Source: Trichoderma breve | Lineage: Eukaryota > Ascomycota > Sordariomycetes > Hypocreales > Hypocreaceae | Length of the DNA: 64,000 nucleotides | Reading direction: 5' to 3' | Assembly: GCF_028502605.1 (NCBI RefSeq) | Contig: NC_079235.1 | Coordinates: forward strand, 310,001-374,000 | In this document: positions 49,454 through 59,039 of the stretch, one piece after another | How positions within the stretch are numbered: the stretch's first letter is position 1 | Layout: each line of letters starts with the position of its first letter | Translations under genes and position numbers: made by a program | The notes under the pieces: generated by a model | Told to the model about the DNA's origin: nothing | The model's database searches: none | The model's input: the letters and a program-made list of their open reading frames with translations, nothing else

Positions 49454-49910
49454 CTAGTATAACAGCCCACCCTCGGTGCTTTTATAGAGCGCATCGCAGA
49501 CTGGGTACATCTTAAGTGCAATCCGTCCCCTCCGCTCTGAAAACAGGAAATCAAAGAGCATTGAGATGCTAGAAAACAGCAACTTGGGTATTTCCTTGAG
49601 TACCCTAAATAGTTCAGGTTCTTCGTTTTTCGGCATGGTGCGCTGCTTAAATGACAAGTTAAGAGGCAGCAAATATGGAGGAGCCGCTCGTTGCTTCTTG
49701 TAGAGAACTCACACGAGTTTCACATGCCAAATCAACACGACCCCGACAGACATTTTCTTGGAACAATAGAACCGCAGTTGCTACAGAGTAAATCAAGCGA
49801 TCTCCCGACTTACAAGAAGTCATAGGAGTCTGGACCCTGCAATTACCCTTAATGGCAGCTGAGTTTAAAGGGGATAGCGCTAGAGATGCTGACATCAATG
49901 TTGCTACCAA
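49454..49910 (-). CDS. Small hypothetical two-exon gene beside the HET gene
   Basis: Exons 49714-49910 (with the boundary at 49713/49712) and 49454-49645, assembled here, give about 129 residues; the intron has a GTGAGT donor, a TTAAC-like branch and a TTTAAG acceptor and keeps the frame (ACETR-QRTMPKNEEP). I recognise no family. The first half is Ser/Ala/Cys-containing (SASLALSPLNSAAIKGNCRV); the second half has an amphipathic helix (ELFRVLKEIPKLLFSSISML) and a basic stretch. It converges on the HET gene 200 bases away. It could be an unrelated small gene, a HET-associated partner or a chance frame; expression data would decide. Confidence 0.42.
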
Positions 49911-52367
49911 TGCGGCAACCGATGCGCGTTAAACGATAACGGTTCAGTTTGGTATTATTATTATTATTAATCTGGGAATAATCGCGAGGTAAGTCTGTTT
50001 ATTGTAGCCTCTGATGAATTCTCAATATGTATCTATGAAGAGACGCAGATCTTATCACAAGTTAATCGGTAGTGTAGTGTATGTCAGAATATCTCGTATG
50101 CTCATGGTATCAGTTGCTTAATCGCATGTTGTACGCTGCGATTTAGTTGGCGCTTTGCATTAGTGGAACCTTTGAATCTGCTTCGCCATCTCCATACTCG
50201 TACATAGCCAGATGAAAAGGGGAGAATAAAACACGAAGAAGCTGATGGTAAATTACAACCGAGAAACTTTGAAACTTGTTCCCCAATAGGATAGTGGTAG
50301 AGTAGAAGTGAATGCTGACAATAAGGCATGTAGTCAGCAATCCTTTTGACGAATATACGAGTACGAATTATCCACAATCACTTGGCCTCAAGCAGATGGT
50401 AGAATTGTAAAAGGAATCTGCTCTGCAGTTTACAGGGTTCATGCTGCATATCCTTATTTGAAGGCTTTGCCTGCCACGGTTATAATATCACTTTTATATA
50501 ATGTGTTTTTTTCGGGAAGAAGCTCATAAGTGCTTCGGCTTGAGCGATGTAAGCTACCTCTCCGCAGAAATACTTCATCTAGTCCATGTCAATACTTGCA
50601 GGCAATTGAATCCTCCCGTCTGTTAGCCGTGGCTTTGCATTGCTTTTCGGGTGGTGGATATTATTGCTTCCGCGCCACTTTTATCAGCTAGCAGTCTAGG
50701 CAAAGGGGGCAGAATGAGCTAACTCATAAGCGCTACAGTATCTCGGTGGTAACAGTGGAATTCCAATCTGGCTCCTTCTCTTCAGGGTCATACCACCACT
50801 GGTAAAGGAATGGTAATTTCTTCAGCCTTAGCCGAATGTTGCACAACTTACATGATGTCACTACCGCGTTGAGTCCAATCCCCTGCCGTATTTTATCCCT
50901 TCACGGTCGTGTGGTATTGAGTAGTAAGCCAGCTCGTGCTCGTTTACTGAGCGTTCTGGGGTCCTCTGTTATGAGATGCTTATGGACAAGGTGGAGCTTT
51001 GAAACAGATACTTGGTCGCAGCAGCTGCGGTGTGTTTCGTTAGCCTAGAACCAGTAAAGAAGTAATTTACGTCAATGTGGCACTTGATTGAGTTACTTCT
51101 AGAAGCAGCTTCTACATAGGGCATGATTGTCGAATTGTTTTGTTTCCCCTTTCAGTTGAGGGACCTGAGTAAGCGGCCGGGGGAGGAAGCTGTGCTAAAC
51201 ATGCAACATGCTAAGGTTACACTCGTATTCCTTAATTCTGTGTTAGCAGAACGCGGAGTAACCTTAAACTTAGATCCTAGCACCCTTTTTGCTCCGTCCA
51301 CGCGCAGAATCATGGGCTAGACAGGCCTCGTGCCAAGCTCACCAAAGGCTAGATCGGCGACTGGGGAGTGTTGCCGAGGATAAGCTTGACCTGGTAAGAG
51401 CTGAGAACCCGTGGGTTAAGCATGTGTATAAGTGTATAAGCACTTTCTCACCTTTCTAACTCTTGTTCTCCACCAAAAGCTGTTTGTTGTGGTTGTTAAT
51501 ACTTAACAGTCACAATTGACACAAGTCCCCGTATTGTGCGGACCGGCCGAACTCTTGTCTCCGCAGCCCATATTGGGAGTTGAGAAACGCATGACCAACT
51601 CAATTTGTAGAGGAGTCGAGAGAAAAATACGAAGACCATGACAGAAGCGCGATTCACGGCTGGGTCTGTCCAAGGTTAGTGCGTCAGACCCCCCTGCTAG
51701 GCTGAGCTTAACAGCTTCCTCGATTCTCATCTGGGAAGCTGGGTTTTAAACATGCTACCCCGTTCATTTCACTTGCTACAACCGGATAGGGCAACAGCCA
51801 TGGCGAATAAGCTCGATGGAACGTTTGCCGATTTGATGTTTGTCATGCCGCTACACTGCCGTAATTGCCGGCGGAGGCAGTTCGACAGCTTCAGTCGGGC
51901 CTTTTCCTGCCCAGCTGTGCAAAACAGCGAATGGCCTCGTTGTTCGGGTTTTGGCGGTCTATATTTGTCCGTCCATTAGATCATCTGTCAGGCGTTCGAG
52001 AACAGGGGATGAGCCGGCTTGCTCGTAGCTTTTGTGGGGAGGCCATGACCATGGCGACTTCAGCTGCTCTTTTTGGACCTCTTAGAGGAGCTACTCCTTA
52101 CTCTTCATGGGAGAGGCTGTATCCTGTTAGTGATGAGCATGAACAGCGAGGAGCCGGAAATGCCCCCTGAATGCTGGAAGGGCCTCGCGCTGGGCAATGG
52201 CTTTTCCGAACAAGGCGGATCAGGAGCTGCTTTGAGCTTGTTGGTACTCCGTATAATCAGCCTCAGGGAGATCTCAACAAGTATTAATAGCCCGGCTTGG
52301 CATCTACTTTCTTCTCGGCCGATACCATCTCTCTATCATCAACTCTCAAAGAGACAGATCCTCAGCC
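49911..52367. other. AT-rich gene-free region
   Basis: About 2.45 kb with frequent stops in all frames. TTATTATTATTATTAA occurs near 49955 and TACGAGTACG near 50356. No terminal repeats or transposon proteins were recognised. The final 100 bases (TACTCCGTATAATC near 52243, then a C/T-rich stretch) serve as promoter and leader for the GH17-like gene. Confidence 0.45.
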
Positions 52368-53606
52368 ATGATCTCCTCGCTCTTGGTCGCCGCTCTGGCG
52401 GCTGTTCCCGCTCTTGCCTCTCCCTTTCCCGCTACGTGCTCATGGGAGGGCCACTGCCAGGGTGCTACTTGCAGCACCGACGACGACTGCTCTGATCCCT
52501 TCCCTTGCATCAGCGGCATTTGCGGTGGAAGCACTGCTCCTCCTCCTCCTCCTCCTCCTCCTCCTCCTCCTCCTCCAACTGGAGGCAGCTGTTTCCCTGT
52601 TGGCAATGCCACTCTGCCTGGTAACTTTGTTGCTCCCAGCACTCCCCTCAGCCAGTGGTGGTGCCCTCAGCAGGACTACTATGGCTTCCTGGGTTTCTCT
52701 TACCCTCTGGAGGACAGCAACTGCGGAGACTCCTCCAACAGCTATGCCCAGATGAACAAGGACTTTGCCCAGATGAAGAAGGATTTCGGTGCCAGCATTG
52801 TGCGCATGTACTACCCTACGTGCACTCAGTCTAGCGTCTTCATCAACGCTATCAAGGCCGCTTATACCAACAACATGGGCCTGATTGTCCAGGTCTGGAC
52901 CAACTTTGGTGGTGGCGTAAGTATACATTCTCCATGTCAATAGCAACAATATTCTAACATTCATATCCAGAACGTCTGGCAGCAGTCCCAGCAGGCCATC
53001 TACAACGCCATCAACGACCCCTCGGTCTCGGCCATTGCCCCTTATGTCGTCCACTGGGCTGAGTTCGGCTCTGAGCCCGTTGGTGACGGTATGGACCAGG
53101 GCAACTTTGTCAACGACCTTGGCAAGTTCCGCGCCACTCTCAACCAGAAGGGAATTTTGGTCGGTATCAGCGAGGATTGGGACAGACCCGGTACCATGAG
53201 CGGCAACAACGGCCAGGGACTCGGCTCCATCGGTGCCGGTGTCAAGGCCAACTCTGATGTTGCTCACATCCACCCCATGCCCTTCTACCACTTCAACCAG
53301 GCCGAGTCCCAGGCTTGGAGCTACATCCAGTCTCAGATCAACTGGGTCAAGACCAACGTTGGCCTGCCCGTCTGGGTCACCGAGACTCAGTGGGCTTGGG
53401 GTCCTACCCAGCACTACCCCGGACACACTGATCTGGGCCGCACTCAGTACACCAACTACTGGAAGACCTTTGACAACAACTGCGCCTACTTCAAGTCCAA
53501 CAACGTTGGCTGGTTCCTCCACGCCTGGAGGGGCGAGGACACCTTCGACATCAACGACCCCAACGGCGGATACATCATCCCCAACTGGAGGCCCCAGAAG
53601 TGCTAA
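52368..53606 (+). CDS. Secreted GH17-like glucanase with Cys-rich module and polyproline linker
   Basis: Predicted extracellular glycoside hydrolase acting on wall beta-1,3-glucan, by resemblance to GH17. Exons 52368-52916 and 52971-53606 give 394 residues. Residues 1-18 are a signal peptide (MISSLLVAALAAVPALAS). A six-cysteine module (C24, C30, C35, C41, C47, C52) is followed by a run of 13 prolines encoded by CCT repeats. The TIM-barrel part starts near residue 75. Candidate catalytic residues are E218 in AEFGSEPVGDG and E321 in LPVWVTETQWAWG, comparable with the acid/base NE and nucleophile TETGWP of GH17. The Cys module resembles no binding domain I can name with confidence. A 391-codon antisense frame over this gene is a shadow. 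Confidence 0.85.
52537..52576. repeat. CCT trinucleotide repeat encoding polyproline
   Basis: About 12 perfect CCT/TCC units inside the GH17-like gene encode the proline linker. Length is likely variable between strains because such repeats slip. Confidence 0.9.
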
Positions 53607-53834
53607 GCGAATCATGGTGGATGATAATGTGAATAAGCCGTCTGCTTTGCAGAAACGGCTTCTTTTCGGTGTACATAGCTTTATACGCCTTGTGAAGGCA
53701 TATACATAAATGTGAATACTCTATCTATGGAGTGATTGTTTATACAAAACCCACGCTGCCAATGTCCTCCGTGAAATCTATTCTGAAGACGCAATGTAAT
53801 GCCACAAAAGCTTTTGAGTGAAACAGAGACTAAA

Positions 53835-54615
53835 CTAAACCCTTGCTGCGACCAGACTCAAGTAAATGCCCCACAGAAGACCAATGAAACTCAGAAACAC
53901 GATGCGACGGTGAACAGGGACGAAGCTGAAACTGACAATCGATGCGATTGGCCAAATCTTGTATCCTGCTATAATTATAGGTATTGTTTCCTGCTCCACA
54001 AGATTAGTTACCATCATCTCTCCAAGTGGAAGGTTAACGCTGAGAACCCACGGCTTTAATATTAGAAGATATCTGAGCCATTGGTTGACCCTTTAATACC
54101 CCCATGATGACCAAGAACGCAACAGTATTCATGATTGCCCCAGCAGTGATGCAATCAATGAACCATTTGGTCAGAGTGTTTCGGATGCTGAACTTGGGAT
54201 GAGTCGCTGCTTCAGACTGTGATTGAGATCCCCCGCCAATGGAAGCCCCAGCTGCTGCTTCTTCCATCGCTTTGAGTTCAATATCCTTACCTCCATCTCG
54301 TAATTTTTGTATGGGAGGGTATGCTGGGAAGGACTTTTCGAGAAACTGCTGCCAAAGGTAGTTTGGCGGAGCGGTGATGAGAGAGAGGACTATGAAGCGG
54401 AAGAGTTGGATGTGGTCCAGATGAAAGGCGGTCTGCCGTTAATATGATAAGTATAAAGCATTGAAACAGTAGAATAGAGATATCGGGGATATGATGCATA
54501 TTATACTAAGGAATCTCACCTCGTTCCAGTATGTCTCAATGAACTGAGCACAGAGGTTGGACGCTGTTGATAGGGCTGCCGCCTGAAGCGTCGCAGTCAG
54601 GATTGGAGACGGCAT
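53835..54615 (-). CDS. Mpv17/PMP22 family membrane protein
   Basis: Small integral protein of mitochondria or peroxisomes, family Mpv17/PMP22 (yeast Sym1). Exons 54520-54615, 54052-54432 and 53835-53990 give 210 residues. The first exon has SNLCAQFIETYW and the second RFIVLSLITAPPNYLWQQFL. The second exon also contains a family-typical helix, KWFIDCITAGAIMNTVAFLV, then GVLKGQPMAQISSNI. The last exon carries the diagnostic GYKIWPIASIVSFSFVPVHR and WGIYLSL. A Ser/Gln/Ala-rich insert (AAAGASIGGGSQSQSEAATH) lies in the middle loop. The junction NIKA-ETIPIIIAGYK fits the alignment. Its role, perhaps a channel, is known only in general for the family. Confidence 0.92.
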
Positions 54616-54998
54616 ATTTCACCACAGTTGCAAAACGTAGACAATTGAATGTCTCCTGAATATGAACGCGTGTTATGTATGTGTTTTTGGGTTGTGCAAA
54701 GTTCAATTGAACCTTTGCGACCGCAGACGTCAGAGCAAGGAGGCCATCACGTGAGAGGCCTGGACATGGAATGGCGATCTGCGGACAAGGTGGAATTTTG
54801 GTGGAGATGCTGATGTGATGATGTTGGAAAGTAAAAAGTCAAAGTTTATTCTATTTATGTGTCTATAACTCTGTAAAACACCTCGTAATCTAATCACAAT
54901 TTGTCTTCTATCTTGCCTTGGATGAACCGGGTCTTTGGTCCAACACAGTGGCCACAGCGATCCAGTTGTTGGCCAATAGCATGGAACTCTCTTCCGTC
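54616..54998. other. Intergenic region between Mpv17 and alcohol dehydrogenase genes
   Basis: About 380 bases. It contains the Mpv17 gene's promoter and the 3' sequence of the dehydrogenase. No gene seen. Confidence 0.5.
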
Positions 54999-56167
54999 TT
55001 ACGCAGGAATCCTCACCACAATACGTCCTGTCACTTCGTTATTTTTGAGCTTCTCGAAAATTTTAGGGACTTCCGAAAAGTCTTCGACTTGAACCATGGG
55101 ATTGATGGTGCCTGCAGCAGCTTGTTCCAGAAGCTCCACCATCTGCTGCTCAGTCCCTACCATAACACCGGTGACAGTGAGCGCTATCAGAGCAACACAA
55201 TTAGCGACGGTACAATTAACAAACGAGTGTTATCTTACCTTTTACTGCGAATAAACTGGCCGTCATGGGGACAGTGAATGTGGCCGGGGGTAAACCAATG
55301 ATGGCTAACAATCCCGCGTTCCGAACCAGCTTTGGAGCAAGCTCAAACGCGGCTTCAGATCCCGATACAATAAGGCATGCATGAGCTCCCTCTCCGGTTA
55401 TTTCTTTCACTCTCTCTTCGACATTCTCCGTGGCAAAATCGATGAAGAATTGAGCACCACATTGTAAACTGAGCTCGCGTTTGGATGCTCCTGAATCGAC
55501 TGCAATAACTTTGAATCCTCTCAACTTGGTGGCAATTTGGATTCCTATGTGCCCCAGGCCACCTCCAGAGCCTTGAACCACCACCCATCCATCACTGGGT
55601 ATTTGCGTATCGAGTTTTCCTATCCCGCCTGCCATGGTCAACCCTGCACACAGCAAGGGAGAGGCCAACTCTGAACGTAAGCCGTCCGGGATCCTCGTCA
55701 AGTACCGCGAATCGGCAATTACATATTGCTGCAGAGTCCCTTGAACATGAAGACCTGTAAATACGGGGTTTGCACAATGATTTGTAGATCCGGTTTTGCA
55801 TCCTGAACACAGGCCGCATGCGCTGTGAAGCCATTTCACACCTACCCTTTGGCCGAGTATCGACTCTGAGACATTCTCGCCTGTTTTGACAACTATGCCG
55901 ACTCCTTCGTGGCCTATGACGGGCCTGTAATTTCCCCAGCCAAGCATCGCCCGAACCTCTGATCCACTAAGAGAAGTTAGCAACACCAATTGCATGTGAA
56001 GAGTATAATTAAAGTCCTTACCAGATACCGCTGAACTCCAATTTGACAAGGACTTCATGCTTGCCCGGAGCCTCGACTGGATGTGAATTGTCAATTCGAA
56101 CTATTCCATTTGGCCCCGGATTTTCGATGACGGCTGCGCTTTGAGTGGTCGGTATTGATGAGCCCAT
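54999..56167 (-). CDS. Zinc-dependent alcohol dehydrogenase
   Basis: Medium-chain dehydrogenase reducing or oxidising alcohols/aldehydes with NAD(P). Exons 56022-56167, 55239-55966 and 54999-55183 give 352 residues. Catalytic zinc ligands are C49 in SGICGSEV, H68 in GHEGVG and C155 in PLLCAGLT. Structural zinc ligands are C99, C102, C105 and C113 (CGLCSGCKTGSTNHC). The cofactor motif is GSGGGLGHIG at 181-190. The usual CH[ST]D after the first zinc ligand is C-G-S-E, so the His of the proton relay is missing. The last exon (LTVTGVMVGTEQQM..NNEVTGRIVVRIPA) completes the family's C-terminus. Codon use is less GC-rich than in the left half of the window. Substrate unknown. Confidence 0.92.
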
Positions 56168-56518
56168 GGTTGAGATTCTGTGACTGTTGACTACACGACA
56201 AACAATTACGTATGTAAAATATAAATTTAGCTGTACACTTGATAGTTGGTATTGACATTGGTGAGTTTTAGTTCTAATATATATACATGAAATTAAATAG
56301 TCTAGATTTAACTATCCGTCAAATATTGTTTTAGAAAACCTCCATCCGTCTTCCGAAATCCCCGCATCGGCAGTGGGCTCCGGATGCTGACGCTTGTGGG
56401 GACGGCTCTTGTGTCGGCATCAGAGTTATTGACTGATGAATGATAGTTTAGAGTCATAAATAGAACATGTGTATCTATATTGCTTCAAAATATCACTATA
56501 ATAGGTGAACCCTTAACT
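56168..56518. other. Intergenic region between dehydrogenase and fusion gene
   Basis: About 350 AT-rich bases separate the dehydrogenase start from the stop of the amidohydrolase-amidase gene, both on the minus strand. The gap is too long for operon-like coupling and fungi lack operons. No gene seen. Confidence 0.5.
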
Positions 56519-58723
56519 CTATTGCATAGAGCTTTCAAAAATAGCTGCAATGTCCAGAATTTTCCCATCATATCCGCTGTCCCCCAGAAACGTGATACCA
56601 AATGGCAACCGTGCTTCCCCATCCTCTATCCATCCGGCGTTAATGCTAACACCGCATAGATCAACAACATTTGCGGCATACGTGAACAGCCCAAGTTTCG
56701 AACCTAGAGCTATTGGGTCATCCATTATCTCCTGTATAGTAGGATGATAGGGCATGCTAGGCACAACTAAAACGTCAATGCCATCTTCTAGTTTGTTGAA
56801 TGTTCGGCGTGTCGCTGCGATGCACTGCATCTGCGTGGCTTGATCTTGAAAGACTTCCCAGGCTTTCAGGTCGGATGATAAAACGCCTTCAAAGATCGTT
56901 TTCGTGACGGGATGAAATGTGTCAATATTTTCTGTGATGAAGTCGTGTCCGATTGAAGCAAGACGTTCATGAATAAGAGATGCACCGTAGATCAGACCGC
57001 CCGCCTTGACAAATGGCGTGTAGTCAATATCGACCAACCTTCCTCCGCACGATTGTAACTTGCCAATAGCTATTTTGAATAACTGTTGGTACTTTCCAGA
57101 GCACAAATCTAGAAAGGGTTCCGGAGGTATGCCAAAGGTGAACCCTCCCTGTCTGAATCCTCGATAATCTACTATCCAAGTAGGGAGACTCGATGGTGGT
57201 TTGGCGTATGGATCTAAATGGTCGTACTGATCCATTACATACCAAACCTGCCTTGCATCGTGTAGAGAAGGTGCTAGAATACCGAGTGTATCAAGGCTCT
57301 GGCATGCGGGTACCGCGCCTCTGGCCGAAATGGTACCCTTGGTAGGTTTGAAGCCGACGATTCCGTTGAATGCTGCTGGACCCCGAACGCTTCCGGCGGT
57401 GTCGGTACCAATTGCGAAGGATACAAGTCCAGCAGCGACGGCAACAGCTGATCCAGAAGATGAGCCGCCGGTGATGTGTTTCTTAGAATGGTAACTGTGA
57501 GGAATACCGTAAGGTGAGCGGCACCCTGTTAAACCAGTGGCAAGCTGGTCGAGGTTCAATTTCCCTATATATATTGCACCGGCATCAAGTAAATGCTGAA
57601 TTGCCGGCGCAGTTGAAGTCGCAGTATAGGCGAAGCTGTCGCATGCAACTGTAGTGATCACCCCGGTCACGTCGATATTATCCTTCACGGCGAATGGAAT
57701 GCCAAAGAGAGGAGAAAGCGCTTTGCCCGCATAAGCCGTAGATAATCGTTTGACAGCTACCAATGTACTCTCTAGAGATTCTTTAGATATCCACAACGAT
57801 GGATCAATGCTCTCGTACTTGGCTATTCGATTGAACACTGATCGTATGACGGCTTCTGGATCGAGTAGACCATCTCTGTATAGCCTTCTGAGCTCACTGA
57901 TAGAGGGAAGCGTAGTGGCATTAAGATCTGTAATAAAACTCGGCTGAAGAGAACGTGCTTGATATACCTGTGCAATGAGCTCGCTGCTATGGCCAACGTA
58001 TCCAAAAAGGCCATTCTGACAGACGATGGTGTCTAATGATGCTGCCACCAGGGCTGGATCGAATCCTTCGGTACAGTCAGAGAGGACACAACATTCATAA
58101 CCTCTATCGTTACACTCTCGTAACGTGCTCGTAACACAGCATCTATAATCACTATTAGTCGTGTTGGAAGCGAAAGTGCGTTGCTTTCTCTAGACATACT
58201 CTGTCGTCACGCCGGTGAGTATCAAATGGGTAATCCCTCTAGCAAGCAACAGCCTATGGAATCCGGTACCCCAAAAGCTTCCTTTTCCTGGCTTGTCAAT
58301 AATTGGTTCACCAGGATACGGCTTTAGCTGGTTGATAATATTATGACCCCTCTCCCCTCTCACCAAGAGCTTCCCCATTGGCCCCTCATCGCCGATGCCC
58401 ATCGATTGGTTGCCATTTGGCGCACTTTTTTGTCTCAGTCTTTTCGCAGCAGGTAAATCTGAGAAATTCGGAAGATGGCCTTCGCGAGTATAAATGACAT
58501 GCAAGCCCAAGGAACGTGCCGCTTCTAAAGCTCTCTGGACATTTGGTACGATTTTGCGGACGGACGAGAAGATGGCGGGGTTTCCGCATACAATGGATCC
58601 GAAGCCGTCTGGATCTAGAAAATCCCGTTGCATATCAATCACGATAAATGCCGTGGTAGCAAGAGGAAAAGTAAACCCGTAGGGGCGAGCATTTGGGAGT
58701 GATAGTTTTACTTCTGTAGCCAT
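56519..58723 (-). CDS. Isochorismatase-type amidohydrolase fused to allophanate-hydrolase-type amidase
   Basis: Two-exon gene: 58200-58723 and 56519-58142, intron 57 bases, 715 residues. The first exon alone looks like a truncated isochorismatase ending VTTEYV-stop. Splicing gives GVTTECCVTSTLRECNDRGY, restoring the nucleophile Cys. Domain 1 (about 1-235) has D30 (IDMQRDF), K144 (IDKPGKGSFWGT) and C177, the triad of cysteine hydrolases such as biuret hydrolase. It ends CVLSDCTEGFDP..GYVGHSS. Domain 2 (about 250-715) is an amidase-signature enzyme with K328 (FAVKDNIDV), Ser in GGSSSGS (402-406) and S426 (GTDTAGS), closest to allophanate hydrolase. The extra C-terminal domain of AtzF is absent. 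The order of domains matches biuret to allophanate to ammonia. Substrates are inferred from families. Confidence 0.88.
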
Positions 58724-59039
58724 TTTGAACGTATTGATACAGTGATTCTCGCATCAAGTCTAATAAAGCAGCAACTTGGATGAAATTGGAAGCGAAGCGG
58801 AGAAGCGGCTCGGGGGTTAATAATCGCCCCGATTGGGCTGAATTTGTCACCACGCATGTATGAACCACAAGTCTGCCTAATTGCTGATTGCAGCTGGTAC
58901 GCTCTTGGCACAAGCAGACAATTTTACGAATGTTTCTTCTTTCGCGCGTACATATAGCTAATGACATACTTATTCAGCACAACTCAAAACATAACAAGTC
59001 AACCAACACCAAGGCTTCAAGCATCTATGATTATGAATT
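58724..59039. promoter_or_regulatory. Short shared promoter between the fusion enzyme and the NLR-like gene
   Basis: Only 316 bases lie between two start codons in opposite directions. The segment includes a GC-patch (CGGGGGTTAATAATCGCCCC) and a TTCTTCTTTCGCGCG run. Few obvious GATA-factor sites are present, which is notable if the enzyme is a nitrogen-scavenging gene. Linked expression is a possibility only. Confidence 0.5.

Noticed and set aside
52440..53615. 391-codon open frame antisense to the GH17-like gene
   Set aside because: It mirrors a highly GC-biased coding gene; its protein is repetitive Val/Gly/Asp-rich with no family features. The sense strand has signal peptide, intron and catalytic motifs.
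56519..58048. Stand-alone 509-residue amidase starting MAASLDTIV
   Set aside because: Its first 30 residues are the C-terminal part of an isochorismatase domain (ASLDTIVCQNGLFGYVGHSS), so the start is internal to a spliced fusion gene.
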